From VAZQ01 sp036406655 (GTDB lineage: Bacteria; Pseudomonadota; Alphaproteobacteria; Rhizobiales; Xanthobacteraceae): a DNA stretch of 64,000 nt. The position numbers were made by a program, and so were the translations under genes. Below the pieces are notes generated by a model. That model was not told the origin of the DNA. It did not search any database and saw only the letters and a list, made by a program, of their open reading frames with translations. Shown here one piece after another: positions 35,385-43,948 of the stretch. Every line of letters begins with the position of its first letter. The first letter of the stretch is position 1. The DNA is taken from assembly GCA_036406655.1 (NCBI GenBank), contig DASXAP010000165.1, positions 1 to 64,000 on the forward strand. The letters are read 5' to 3'.

Positions 35385-36839
35385 TCAGCGAGCCTTCTCC
35401 TCGAGCGCGGCGGCGACCGCCTCGTGGTCGCTGAACGGAAGGACCTGTTTGCCGATGATTTGGCCGGTTTCATGGCCCTTGCCGGCGATGAGCAGCACGT
35501 CCCCGCGGCGCAGCTCCGCCACCGAGGCGCCGATCGCCTCCCGCCGGTCGGCGATCTCGACGGCGCCCGGCGCTCCCGCCAGGATCGCGGCACGTATCGC
35601 CGCTGCCGGCTCGGTGCGCGGATTGTCGTCGGTGACGATGACCCGATCGGCGTTGGCGGCGGCGATCGCCCCCATCATCGGCCGCTTGCCGGGATCGCGA
35701 TCGCCGCCGCAGCCGAACACCACCACGAGCCGACTGGCCGCGTAAGGCCGCAGCGCCTCCAGCGCCTTGGCGAGCGCATCGGGCTTGTGCGCATAGTCGA
35801 CGAATATCGGTGCGCCGTTCTTCTCGCCCACGAGCTCGAGACGACCCTTGGCGCCCCTGAGCTGCGCGAGCACCGAGAGCGCCCGCCCCGGCTCACTTCC
35901 CGTGGCGATCGCAAGGCCGGCCGCGACCAGCGCGTTCTCGATCTGAAATGCGCCCGGCAGCGGCAACCGCAACGTCAAATCCTTGCCGGCGTGGCGGAGG
36001 CTCACCACCTGGGCAAATCCGTCGATCGCGACATCCAGGAGCCGAATGCTCTCGCCCCGCCGGCCGACGGTCAGCAGCCGCAGACCTCGCTGCCGCACCG
36101 TGGCAATCACCGCATCGGCATAGTCATGATCGGCGGCGATTACCGCGGCACCGCCCGGCTCGACAAGCTCGGCGAACAGCCTGAGCTTGGCTGCGAAGTA
36201 CGCGTCGAGAGTGGGATGATAGTCGAGGTGATCGCGGCTGAGATTGGTGAAGCCGGCGGCGGCGATCCGTACGCCGTCGAGCCGACGCTGCTCGAGCCCG
36301 TGCGAGGACGCTTCCATGGCGAGGTGAGTCACCCCTTCGCCGGCGAGAGCTTCGAGAGAGCGATGCAGCGCGACCGGATCCGGGGTGGTGAGCGAGCCGT
36401 AGGCTTCGCGTCGCGGCGAGACGAGCCCGACGGTACCGATGCTGGCCGCCGGCTCGCCAAGCGCGGACCAGATCTGACGCGTGAATGCGACAACCGAGGT
36501 CTTGCCGCTGGTCCCGGTGACGGCAGCTATGACCCTTGGCTGGCGGGGATGGAATCGGGCTGCCAGCAGCGCCAGAGCGCGGTGCGCATCGGCAACCCTG
36601 ACCAAGGCAATGCCGCGCGGAACAGGCGTCGGCGGCCCATGCTCCGCAACGACCGCCACAGCCCCGGCCGCGACGGCTCGATCGAGGTAGCGCAGCCCAT
36701 CGTCACGGGTGCCGGCGACCGCCACGAACAGCTCGCCTGGCCTGACCGTGCGGCTGTCGGCACTGACACCAACGATCTCGAGCGAGGCGAAGCGCGGATC
36801 GAAAACGGCACCGTCGGGAAGTGCATCGGGAAGCTTCAT
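35385..36839 (-). CDS. murE: UDP-MurNAc-L-Ala-D-Glu--meso-diaminopimelate ligase
   Basis: 484 residues. ADSRTVRPGELFVAVAG is in the N-domain, AVTGTSGKTSVVAF is the P-loop, and ASSHGLEQRR, FTNLSRDHLDYH and VDYAHKPDAL are further Mur-ligase motifs. TDDNPRTE contains DNPR, the motif of enzymes that use meso-diaminopimelate rather than lysine, so the cell wall should be the mDAP type. It is the first gene of the distal dcw block, because the opposite-strand ligase gene separates it from ftsI. Confidence 0.98.
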   Translation of the reverse strand: MKLPDALPDGAVFDPRFASLEIVGVSADSRTVRPGELFVAVAGTRDDGLRYLDRAVAAGAVAVVAEHGPPTPVPRGIALVRVADAHRALALLAARFHPRQPRVIAAVTGTSGKTSVVAFTRQIWSALGEPAASIGTVGLVSPRREAYGSLTTPDPVALHRSLEALAGEGVTHLAMEASSHGLEQRRLDGVRIAAAGFTNLSRDHLDYHPTLDAYFAAKLRLFAELVEPGGAAVIAADHDYADAVIATVRQRGLRLLTVGRRGESIRLLDVAIDGFAQVVSLRHAGKDLTLRLPLPGAFQIENALVAAGLAIATGSEPGRALSVLAQLRGAKGRLELVGEKNGAPIFVDYAHKPDALAKALEALRPYAASRLVVVFGCGGDRDPGKRPMMGAIAAANADRVIVTDDNPRTEPAAAIRAAILAGAPGAVEIADRREAIGASVAELRRGDVLLIAGKGHETGQIIGKQVLPFSDHEAVAAALEEKAR

Positions 36840-36976
36840 GGCGTGTCGGTGATCATTGCGTCAATATCCCGCCGTGCGGCCGATGCTCGACCTCATCGCG
36901 GTGGCGACCTTCGATCGTGCCGGCAATCAACCGTCTGGAGCTGTGGGTTGAGCCCGAACAAACGATGCGCTTCCGC

Positions 36977-37005
36977 GTTATGAGACGAAGCTTGAGCGGG
37001 GTCAA
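36977..37005 (-). promoter_or_regulatory. Candidate promoter of the murE-ftsZ part of the dcw cluster
   Basis: On the minus strand TTGACC (37005-37000), a 17-bp spacer and CATAAC (36982-36977). Transcription would start about 36970 and give a leader of about 130 nt before murE. A promoter is expected here because an opposite-strand gene interrupts the cluster upstream. Confidence 0.45.
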
Positions 37006-37123
37006 AGCTACCGCAGCATTGGATCGAGGAGAACGCGTTGGCTGCCGTGTTGAATGCGTCCGCCCGGCGCGCGTCGGCTCCCGAACCGCAGGGTTGCTCA
37101 ACCTTGACCGTCGGAGCGGCCGA

Positions 37124-38299
37124 ATGACGGAGTATCCGTTCGGCATAGAGGAAGAATATTTTCTCGTCGATCAGCGGACCGGCGGGGTCAAGACGAAGCT
37201 CTCCCGCGCCTTCATGACGGCAGCACGAGCCCGATTGCGCGGTCAGCTGATGGCGGAGCTGCTTCAGTCGCAAATCGAGGTCGCGACCGAGCCCCTCGGC
37301 TGTCCCGCCGCCGCGAGAGAGCAATTGCAATTGTTTCGCAAGGTGCTTGCCGAGGTGGGCCGCGAGCATCGGATCGGCATTCTCGCCGCCGGCACGCATC
37401 CTTTGGCTCGGCCGCAACAACACAGGACAACCCGCAAGCGGCGCTACACCAAGGTGATCGACGAGCTGGGGATGGTCGGCCTGAACAGCGCCATCTGCGG
37501 CCTGCATGTGCATGTCGAGGTGCCCGATCCCGACAAGCGGGTGGAGATCATGCATCGCATGGTCCCCTTCCTGCCGATTCTGCTCGCGCTCAGCACCTCC
37601 TCCCCGTTCTGGGCGGGCACGGAGACCGGCCTTCTCGGGTATCGCAATGCGCTCAACGATGCGTTCCCCCGCTCCGGATTCCCGGAGATGTTCCGCTCCC
37701 TCGCCGAGTACGAGGAGTATGTCGGAGCCCTCGTCGGAAGCAGGATCATCGCCGATGCGACCTACATCTGGTGGGCGCTGCGCCCCTCCCTGCGACATCC
37801 CACCCTCGAGCTCAGGCTCACCGATTCCTGCACCTGCGTCGATCATGCCGTGGCGATCGCGGGGCTTTATCGGGCACTGGTCAGGCACCTCGTCAACCAT
37901 CCGGAGGTGAACGCCAGCTATTCGGCCCTCGTACGCGGGCTCACCGAGGAGAATCGCTGGCGGGCGCAGCGCTATGGAACGGACGGCACCTATGTCGACA
38001 CGCGCACCATGGCGCCGAAGCACTTTTCCGTTCTGCTCGAGGAGACCATCTCTCTCGTTCGGGAGGATCTGCTTTCACTCGGGCTCGCGGAGGAGATCCC
38101 GCATCTTGCCGATATCAGGGCGCAGGGGACCTCGGCGCACCGGCAGCTGCAGTTTTTCCGCGCGCGACGCCAGCAGGGCAAATCGCGAACGGCAGCGTTC
38201 AGGTCCCTGGTCCGCTGGCTGTGCGCCTCGACCGAAGCCGGCCGTTTCATCGAGGAGGACCCGCACCGGAACAGCTCGCGCGACAGGGAGGCTGCCTGA
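37124..38299 (+). CDS. Carboxylate-amine ligase (YbdK/GCS2-type glutamate-cysteine ligase family)
   Basis: 391 residues from ATG 37124 with GGAG seven bases upstream; sequence in frame before it is not protein-like. FGIEEEYFLVD is the family's metal-binding opening, GLHVHVEVPDPDKRVEIM is the central motif, and LELRLTDSCTCVDHA completes the active site. E. coli YbdK has weak glutamate-cysteine ligase activity, and the natural substrate of most members is unknown. The gene is on the opposite strand inside the dcw cluster, convergent with ftsI (28 bp between stops) and divergent from murE. Confidence 0.88.
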   Translation: MTEYPFGIEEEYFLVDQRTGGVKTKLSRAFMTAARARLRGQLMAELLQSQIEVATEPLGCPAAAREQLQLFRKVLAEVGREHRIGILAAGTHPLARPQQHRTTRKRRYTKVIDELGMVGLNSAICGLHVHVEVPDPDKRVEIMHRMVPFLPILLALSTSSPFWAGTETGLLGYRNALNDAFPRSGFPEMFRSLAEYEEYVGALVGSRIIADATYIWWALRPSLRHPTLELRLTDSCTCVDHAVAIAGLYRALVRHLVNHPEVNASYSALVRGLTEENRWRAQRYGTDGTYVDTRTMAPKHFSVLLEETISLVREDLLSLGLAEEIPHLADIRAQGTSAHRQLQFFRARRQQGKSRTAAFRSLVRWLCASTEAGRFIEEDPHRNSSRDREAA

Positions 38300-38327
38300 G
38301 GCCGTCGCCGACCCCGATCCGGGATGA

Positions 38328-40076
38328 CTACCGTGCGCCGGCGCTCGCCAGGATGAGCTTGTCGGCGGCGGGGAGATCGAACCGCGGCTCGAGCCCGAGC
38401 AGCGGCGCTATTCGCGCGACCACGCTGCCGCCCACCGGCACCGCGTTCCAGCCCGAAGTGGCATAGCCGTGCGTCTCCGGCAGCGGTTGCGGCTCATCGA
38501 GCATTATCAGGAGCGCGTAACGCGGCGCATCGGCGGGCAGCACCGCGGTGAAGACGGTGAGCACCTTGGTCTTTGAATAGCGGCCGCCCACTACCTTCTC
38601 GGATGTGCCGGTCTTGCCGCCGACATAGTAGCCCGCGACCTCGGCCTTGGTTGCCGTGCCCTTCTCGACGTTCAGCCGCATCAGATAACGCATCTGCTCG
38701 CTGGTCTCGGGCTTGATCACCCGCTTGGCAAGCGCCATCGCCTCGGCCTCACCGCGCTTGAGGAAGGTCGGCGGAATGAGATGGCCGCCGTTGACCAGGG
38801 CGCCGACGGCCATCATCGCCTGCAACGGCGCAACCGAAAGGCCGTGGCCGAACGCGATGGTCACGGTGTTGAGCTCCACCCACCGCTTGGGCACCAGCGG
38901 CTCAGCGCTCTCCGGCAGCTCGGTGCGCAACCTGTCGAGCTGGCCCAATTTCTTCAGGAACGCCTTGTGGTAGTCGACGCCGAGGCTCACCGCCATCCGC
39001 GCGGTGCCGATGTTCGAGGAGTAGGTGAAGATCTCGGGCACGGTCAGGATGCGCGCCTGAGGGTGGAAGTCATGGATGGTGAACTTGCCGTACTGCAGGG
39101 GGGCACGCGCGTCGAAGGAGGATTTCAGGGTGACCTTGCCGGAGTCGAGCGCCATCGCAATGGTGAGCGCCTTGAAGGTGGACCCCATCTCGAAGACCCC
39201 GGTGGTGAGCCGATTGATCCGGTTGGCATCGAGGGCTTCGCGCGGGTTGTTCGGGTCATAGTCGGGCACCGAGACCATGGCGACCACTTCCCCGGTATGC
39301 ACATCGGTGACGAGACCGGCAGCGGCAATGGCCTTGAACCTGGCGCGCGCGGCAACGAGCTCCTCGCGCAGCGCGTGCTGGACCCCGAGATCGACGGCAA
39401 GCTCGATCGGCCGCTGCATCCGGTCACTGGCGAGGCCGGCCAGATGCAGATCGGCAAGGCCGTGTCCGTCGAGCCATTTCTCGATCCCGGCAATGCCCTG
39501 ATTGTCGACATTGACGTGCCCGATGAGATGCGAGATTTCGGCGCCGTTGGGATAGACGCGCTTGTTCTCGGGCAGGAAGCCGATGCCGGGCAGGCCGAGC
39601 CGATAGATCTGCTCGCGCTGTGCCGGCGTGATCTCCCGGCGCAGCCAGACGAAGCGGCGTTTGGAGGCGAGCCGCTCGCGCAGCTCGGCAGCATCGGCAT
39701 CTGTCATCACCGCGCTGAGGAGCTCGGAGGCTTCATCCACGTCAATGATCCGCTGCGGCTCCGCGAACAGCGACGGCACACGCACGTCGGTGGCGAGGAT
39801 CTCTCCGTTGCGATCGAGGATATCCGGACGAGCCGTGGCGACCGCATCATGCGCGCCGGCCCGATGCCAGGGGTGACCTTCGGACGCGGTCGCAAGCATC
39901 ACCAGCCGCCCGGCGATGACCCCATAGCCGACGGCGCAGATCAGCGCGGCGAGGGTGATGCGCGCCTTGGCCTTGGCCGCACGATCCACATCGCGGCCGT
40001 AGAGCAGCGTATGCAGGAGGCGCCGCCGGCGCGGCTTGGGCGAATGCTCGCGGCCTGGATCAACGGCTGTCTGCAC
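38328..40076 (-). CDS. ftsI: Septal peptidoglycan transpeptidase FtsI (PBP3)
   Basis: 582 residues. AGGAGG lies eight bases before the GTG at 40076, which decides this start; the GTG at 40085 sits directly on that site. One membrane helix is at about 42-62, and the pedestal domain follows (RPDILDRNGEILATDV). Catalytic motifs of the transpeptidase are GSTFKALT (SxxK), YSSNIG (SxN) and GGKTGTSEK (KTG). It cross-links septal peptidoglycan in the periplasm with FtsW. The gene starts 5 bp after ftsL and converges on the YbdK-like gene. Confidence 0.97.
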   Translation of the reverse strand: MQTAVDPGREHSPKPRRRRLLHTLLYGRDVDRAAKAKARITLAALICAVGYGVIAGRLVMLATASEGHPWHRAGAHDAVATARPDILDRNGEILATDVRVPSLFAEPQRIIDVDEASELLSAVMTDADAAELRERLASKRRFVWLRREITPAQREQIYRLGLPGIGFLPENKRVYPNGAEISHLIGHVNVDNQGIAGIEKWLDGHGLADLHLAGLASDRMQRPIELAVDLGVQHALREELVAARARFKAIAAAGLVTDVHTGEVVAMVSVPDYDPNNPREALDANRINRLTTGVFEMGSTFKALTIAMALDSGKVTLKSSFDARAPLQYGKFTIHDFHPQARILTVPEIFTYSSNIGTARMAVSLGVDYHKAFLKKLGQLDRLRTELPESAEPLVPKRWVELNTVTIAFGHGLSVAPLQAMMAVGALVNGGHLIPPTFLKRGEAEAMALAKRVIKPETSEQMRYLMRLNVEKGTATKAEVAGYYVGGKTGTSEKVVGGRYSKTKVLTVFTAVLPADAPRYALLIMLDEPQPLPETHGYATSGWNAVPVGGSVVARIAPLLGLEPRFDLPAADKLILASAGAR

Positions 40077-40081
40077 GGCAT

Positions 40082-40462
40082 TCACCTCCTGGCGGGCGGC
40101 AAGCTGCCGGTCGCAGCACGCTCGATCAGCGCCGGGTCAGCGATCACCACGCCGATCGGATCCGGCTCGTCCGCGGGCACGACCTCGGACGGCCGCTCCG
40201 GCAAGCTGTCGAGGCGATCGAATTGCCGCGCGTCCACCGGCTTCAGCATCAGATGGCGCCGCGTCAATCCTTCAATTCGAGGCGGAGCATCGAGCCTGGC
40301 CCATTCCGCGCGCAAGGCAGCGATCGCCTCCTGCTCGCGGAGGATGTCCATGCGCAGCTTGACCAGGTGCTGCGCCTGGCTGATCGAATCGAACTTGATC
40401 TTGTAGACAGCGGCGGCCGCCAGCACGAGCGCGGCGATCACCAGAACGTTGACGAGGCGCAT
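40082..40462 (-). CDS. ftsL: Cell division protein FtsL
   Basis: 126 residues from ATG 40462, whose first base is shared with the rsmH stop (TGATG); a GTG one codon upstream overlaps that stop. One membrane helix (LVNVLVIAALVLAAAAVY) is followed by a periplasmic leucine-zipper-like helix (LVKLRMDILREQEAIAALRAEW) and a proline-rich tail. It forms a complex with FtsB and FtsQ. Assignment relies on position between rsmH and ftsI plus this architecture, since FtsL diverges quickly. Confidence 0.92.
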   Translation of the reverse strand: MRLVNVLVIAALVLAAAAVYKIKFDSISQAQHLVKLRMDILREQEAIAALRAEWARLDAPPRIEGLTRRHLMLKPVDARQFDRLDSLPERPSEVVPADEPDPIGVVIADPALIERAATGSLPPARR

Positions 40463-41538
40463 CACCGCCCGACCCTCGGTGCTCGAGGTTCGGAGCGGGC
40501 GCTTGCGACGATCTCGCCCGGCGATGGCAGCCTCGGCAGCAGGCTCGAAACCCGATTTGCCGCGGGGGGCGGCGACGCTTCGCTACGCTCGGCGGCGCGG
40601 AGCCGGGCCGAGCGCGCGCGGGGGTTGGCAGCGATTTCGGCCTCGTCCGGAGTGACCGGCCGCCTGGTCAGGACGCGGAATGTCGCCGCCGGAGGGGCAG
40701 GTTCCGGCCGATGGCGGGACGGAGCCTGCCGCGGGTCGCGCCCGGCGAGGAAGCTCTTCACCATGCGGTCTTCCAGCGAATGGAAAGCGACGACGACCAG
40801 TCGCCCGCCCCGCTTGAGCAATCGCTCGGCCGCGGCCAGCCCCGCCGCGAGCTCGCTGAGCTCCTCGTTGACGAAGATCCGCAAGGCCTGAAACGTCCGC
40901 GTGGCCGGATGAATGGCGCCGGGCCGCGCGCGGACGACGCGGGTGACGATGTCAGCGAGCGCCCGCGTGCTGCGTATCGGGGCGTTCCGACGCGCGGCGA
41001 CCAGCGCCCGTGCGACGGCACGCGCATGGTGCTCCTCACCCAGCATGCGGATGATGGCGGTCAGATCCTGCTCGGACGCGTGCGCGACGACATCGGCCGC
41101 GGACGGTCCCTCGCCGCCCATGCGCATGTCGAGGGGAGCATCGTGGCGGAAGGAAAAACCCCGTTCGGCATCGTCGAGCTGCATCGAGGAGACGCCGAGA
41201 TCGAAGACGATCCCTTCCACTTCGAGTCCCTGGCCGCAGCGTTCGGCGACCGCCTGCAGGTTGGAGAAGCGATCCTCGACGAGGATGAGCCGATCGCCCG
41301 CGGCTTGCGCGAGCTCGGCCCCGAGCGCGATCGCCCGTACGTCGCGGTCGATGCCGATGACCCGGCACTCGGCCCGATCCAGGATGGCGCGGGTATAGCC
41401 CCCAGCACCGAATGTCGCATCGATATAGAGGCCGCCGGGGCGAACGTTGAGGAGCTCGATCGCGGGGCGGGCGAGCACGGGAATGTGACGAACCAGTCCG
41501 CCAGCGACAGCGCCCGCGCTGTCGCGGCTCGCCGTCAT
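40462..41538 (-). CDS. rsmH: 16S rRNA (cytosine1402-N4)-methyltransferase
   Basis: 358 residues from ATG 41538, overlapping the mraZ stop (ATGA). RHIPVLARPAIELL begins the conserved region, IDATFGAGGYTRAIL is the SAM loop, FDLGVSSMQLDDAERGFSF and FQALRIFVNEEL are family signatures, and AFHSLEDRMVKSF lies near the C-terminal side. It methylates C1402 in the decoding centre of 16S rRNA (older name MraW). The last 50 residues are a low-complexity tail. It is translationally coupled on both sides. Confidence 0.97.
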   Translation of the reverse strand: MTASRDSAGAVAGGLVRHIPVLARPAIELLNVRPGGLYIDATFGAGGYTRAILDRAECRVIGIDRDVRAIALGAELAQAAGDRLILVEDRFSNLQAVAERCGQGLEVEGIVFDLGVSSMQLDDAERGFSFRHDAPLDMRMGGEGPSAADVVAHASEQDLTAIIRMLGEEHHARAVARALVAARRNAPIRSTRALADIVTRVVRARPGAIHPATRTFQALRIFVNEELSELAAGLAAAERLLKRGGRLVVVAFHSLEDRMVKSFLAGRDPRQAPSRHRPEPAPPAATFRVLTRRPVTPDEAEIAANPRARSARLRAAERSEASPPPAANRVSSLLPRLPSPGEIVASARSEPRAPRVGR

Positions 41539-42014
41539 TCCCGTGCTCCATGCGGACCTTCCGCCGCCACCCGGGAGCCGAGCTGCTTCTTCAGTGCGCG
41601 AACCTTCTCGGTGGCCTCCGCGAGTTCCGCGCGGAAGCGCCCGGGCTCCCAGATCTGAAACTTGTGCCCCAGCCCGGCGAAGGCGACCTCGTCGCGCACA
41701 CCGGCGTGGTTCTTCAGCGGCTCGGTGAGAATCGCTCGTCCCTCGCCGTCTATTTTCAAGACTTCGCTGGTGCCGTAGAGCGCCGCGGCGAGCTGCTCGC
41801 GCTCCTCCGAATAGGGAGGGAAACGCGCAATCAAAGCCTCGATCTCCCTGAGCAAGGCGTTGCCGCCTGCGTCGAGGGCCGGGCGGTCCACCGTCGGATA
41901 GCAGTAGAGACCGTCGAAGCCGTCGCGCGCCAGAACCGCGCGGAATGGAGCCGGGATCGAGACGCGGCCTTTTGCGTCCAGTCGCAACGTGTAATGGGAC
42001 ACGAAGCGGTCCAT
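41535..42014 (-). CDS. mraZ: Transcriptional regulator MraZ
   Basis: 159 residues. It has two SpoVT/AbrB-like half-domains, the first with TLRLDAKGRVSIPAPFRAVL and the second with LKIDGEGRAILTEPLKNHAG, as in other MraZ proteins that form ring-shaped oligomers. In E. coli MraZ represses its own operon and binds the nucleoid. Four TGGGN boxes with a 10-bp period lie about 100 bp upstream, matching the known MraZ operator design, so autoregulation of the dcw cluster is likely. It is the first gene of the cluster. Confidence 0.97.
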   Translation of the reverse strand: MDRFVSHYTLRLDAKGRVSIPAPFRAVLARDGFDGLYCYPTVDRPALDAGGNALLREIEALIARFPPYSEEREQLAAALYGTSEVLKIDGEGRAILTEPLKNHAGVRDEVAFAGLGHKFQIWEPGRFRAELAEATEKVRALKKQLGSRVAAEGPHGARE

Positions 42015-42556
42015 GGCATCCGTGATCGAGGCCGCACGGCTGCGCTGGCAGCCCGGCCCCCGCCACTGCGACTAAGCTGATGGGCAGAAGCGTGCGGCCG
42101 CAGCCAGCGGGCCCTTTTGGGAATATATGGGCTAGCATGGGAATGTCTGGGCGTCAATGTTCGGCTTTGACCGCGCCGCAGCCAAGCCCGTTGGAATTTC
42201 AATTCGTTATTAAGGCGAGGCAGGCTTAAAGAATGGTTGAGCATGCGGCTCGCCTGTCGGTCGTCGAATACCTGCAAGTCGTCGGGCTTCCGGAACGGCT
42301 GGGCCAAGGTTATCGGGGCAAGGTGCTCGGCGGTGGATCCCGCGGAGGCTCCGTGCGGATTGTTGGCAGGCAGCGTGCCGCTACCCCCTAAAAACTGAGG
42401 CGGCACAGCAACAGCGTATCGGAATTCACGCCTGCGGCGGCGAACACGGCGCCGGCGCTTGTATTGGCGCAGGCTTTCTGCTCAACCTCCATATTGAGCC
42501 GCGCCGAGCTGTGCTGCGTACGTGCCGTCGGCCCCCGCAAGCGCTTGGTGCTGCCC
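42015..42556. other. Divergent mraZ / amidase intergenic region
   Basis: 542 bp with no convincing gene. It holds the mraZ 5' leader, the MraZ boxes and candidate mraZ promoter at 42118-42157, and the unlocated promoter of the amidase gene. A short minus-strand frame at about 42388-42642 has no ribosome site or recognisable protein. Confidence 0.5.
42118..42152 (-). promoter_or_regulatory. Four MraZ boxes (TGGGN, 10-bp period) with adjacent promoter-like hexamers
   Basis: On the plus strand TGGGA (42118), TGGGC (42128), TGGGA (42138) and TGGGC (42148) are each separated by exactly 5 bp. This is the TGGGN-N5 arrangement described for E. coli MraZ. On the gene's own strand TTGACG (42157-42152) directly precedes the boxes, and TAGCCC follows after 17 bp (42134-42129), so bound MraZ would cover the promoter. 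Confidence 0.75.
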
Positions 42557-43354
42557 ATGCTCACGGTTGCGTCAGAGTTGCGCCCCGACTCGTGCCTGGT
42601 CGCCGCGGTGAGGCCGTCGCCCAACCATAATGAGCGAAGCAACGGCCGCCGGCCGGATATGCTCTTGCTGCACTACACCGGCATGCAAGACGACGAGGCC
42701 GCGATCAGGCAGCTGTGCAGTCCCTTGGGCGAAGTCTCCGCTCATTATGTGGTGCTGCCGGACGGCTACGTCCTGCAGCTGGTGGCCGAAGCGCGACGTG
42801 CCTGGCATGCCGGGGCTTCCGCCTGGGCGGACGACACCGACATCAACTCGTGCTCGATCGGGATCGAGATCGCCAATCCCGGCCACGACCATGGCTATCC
42901 CGACTTTCCCAAGCGACAGATCGCAGCAGTGACGGCGCTGTGCCGCAGCATCCTCAGGCGGCACCGGATTCCCGCCAATCGTGTGCTCGCCCATTCCGAC
43001 GTAGCGCCCTCCCGCAAGCAGGATCCGGGCGAGAAGTTTCCCTGGAAGCTGCTTGCCGATTCCGGAATCGGCCTCTGGGTCAAGCCGGCTCCGATAGTGG
43101 CGGGGCCGATCTTCGTGCTCGGTGATTCCGGTCCAGCCGTCGAAGAGATGCAGACGCTGCTAGCTCGCTATGGTTACGCGGTGACCCAAACCGGCTCTCT
43201 CGACAGCACGACCCGGGATGCCGTTGCTGCCTTCCAGCGCCACTATCGCCCGGGCCGGGTTGATGGCGTTCTGGACAGATCGAGCGCAGAGACATTGAAG
43301 CTGTTGCTCGACGCGCGTGATCGCCGCGCGACCTCGCTCCAGCCGAGTGAATAG
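42557..43354 (+). CDS. N-acetylmuramoyl-L-alanine amidase (Amidase_2 + peptidoglycan-binding domain)
   Basis: 265 residues from ATG 42557 (a start at 42464 adds 31 unlikely residues). The amidase domain has LLLHYTGM (zinc H39), GEVSAHYVV, IGIEIANPGHDH and LAHSDVAPSRKQDPG with the second His and the catalytic Asp/Lys region. A C-terminal peptidoglycan-binding repeat (LGDSGPAVEEMQTLLARYGY) follows. It resembles AmpD/AmiD enzymes that cleave the bond between MurNAc and L-Ala. No signal peptide is visible, so a cytoplasmic recycling role is more likely than cell separation. It is divergent from mraZ. Confidence 0.9.
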   Translation: MLTVASELRPDSCLVAAVRPSPNHNERSNGRRPDMLLLHYTGMQDDEAAIRQLCSPLGEVSAHYVVLPDGYVLQLVAEARRAWHAGASAWADDTDINSCSIGIEIANPGHDHGYPDFPKRQIAAVTALCRSILRRHRIPANRVLAHSDVAPSRKQDPGEKFPWKLLADSGIGLWVKPAPIVAGPIFVLGDSGPAVEEMQTLLARYGYAVTQTGSLDSTTRDAVAAFQRHYRPGRVDGVLDRSSAETLKLLLDARDRRATSLQPSE

Positions 43355-43416
43355 CGGGCTTTAGCGCGAGCTGACGCGCCACATGGATCGTTGTTGAGGA
43401 CCATCGGCGCGGGGGC

Positions 43417-43445
43417 TTGACGTCGGACGCTTCAGCCCCCATCCC
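43417..43445 (+). promoter_or_regulatory. Candidate rnpB promoter
   Basis: TTGACG (43417-43422), 17-bp spacer, CATCCC (43440-43445). It is placed so that transcription would begin near 43455, exactly where helix P1 of RNase P RNA starts. The -10 match is weak. Confidence 0.45.
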
Positions 43446-43454
43446 TTATTTGTC

Positions 43455-43896
43455 AGTCGGCCGGATGGCCGCTCGGGCCAACGGCCGAAAGGCCGGCCGC
43501 GAGAGGAAAGTCCGGACTCCACGGACGTGCGGTGCCGGATAACGTCCGGCGGGCCTCAAGCCCAGGGAAAGTGCCACAGAGAACAGACCGCCGCTTCCAG
43601 TCACGATCTCGCCCGCCCTGCGGGAAGGTCGAGCGGGAGCGGCAAGGGTGAAACGGTGCGGTACGAGCGCACCGCGCCGGCGGCAACGCAAGCGGCACGG
43701 CAAACCCCACCGGGAGCAAGACCGAATAGGGACGGCGTGGCCGCGCCCCGCCTCCGCGGGGCAGGCCAGGATCGATGTCCGGATCCAGCCGTCCGGGTAG
43801 GTTGCTAGAGGCGTCGGGCAACCGGCGTCGCAGAGGAATGGCCGTCACGCGGGGATGCAAGTCCCCGCCCTACAGAACCCGGCTTACAGGCCGGCT
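43455..43896 (+). ncRNA. rnpB: RNase P RNA component (bacterial class A)
   Basis: The conserved 5' core GAGGAAAGTCCGGACTCC (43501-43520 region) and the 3' core TACAGAACCCGGCTTACAG are both present; these form helix P4 of the catalytic centre. Other invariant pieces are CAGGGAAAGTGCCACAGA, GGGTGAAACGGTGCGGTA, AAACCCCACC (the loop pairing with tRNA CCA is nearby) and AGAGGAATGGCC. The terminal helix P1 pairs AGTCGGCC (43455-43462) with GGCCGGCT (43889-43896). At about 440 nt it is somewhat longer than the E. coli RNA. It cleaves the 5' leader of tRNA precursors. Ends are set from P1 and are accurate to a few bases. Confidence 0.96.
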
Positions 43897-43905
43897 GATG
43901 TTCAA

Positions 43906-43936
43906 GGGGGCTCGACGGAACACCCGTCGGGCCCCC
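43906..43936 (+). terminator. Strong hairpin after rnpB
   Basis: A 13-bp stem with one G-U pair: GGGGGCTCGACGG (43906-43918), loop AACAC, CCGTCGGGCCCCC (43924-43936). No U-tract follows, so it could be a terminator needing help or a 3'-end processing barrier. It ends 12 bp before the next gene's ATG. Confidence 0.6.
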
Positions 43937-43948
43937 GCCAATCAGGGC

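Noticed and set aside
42388..42642. Minus-strand 84-codon frame in the mraZ-amidase gap
   Set aside because: No ribosome site, no recognisable motif, and it overlaps the probable start region of the amidase gene.
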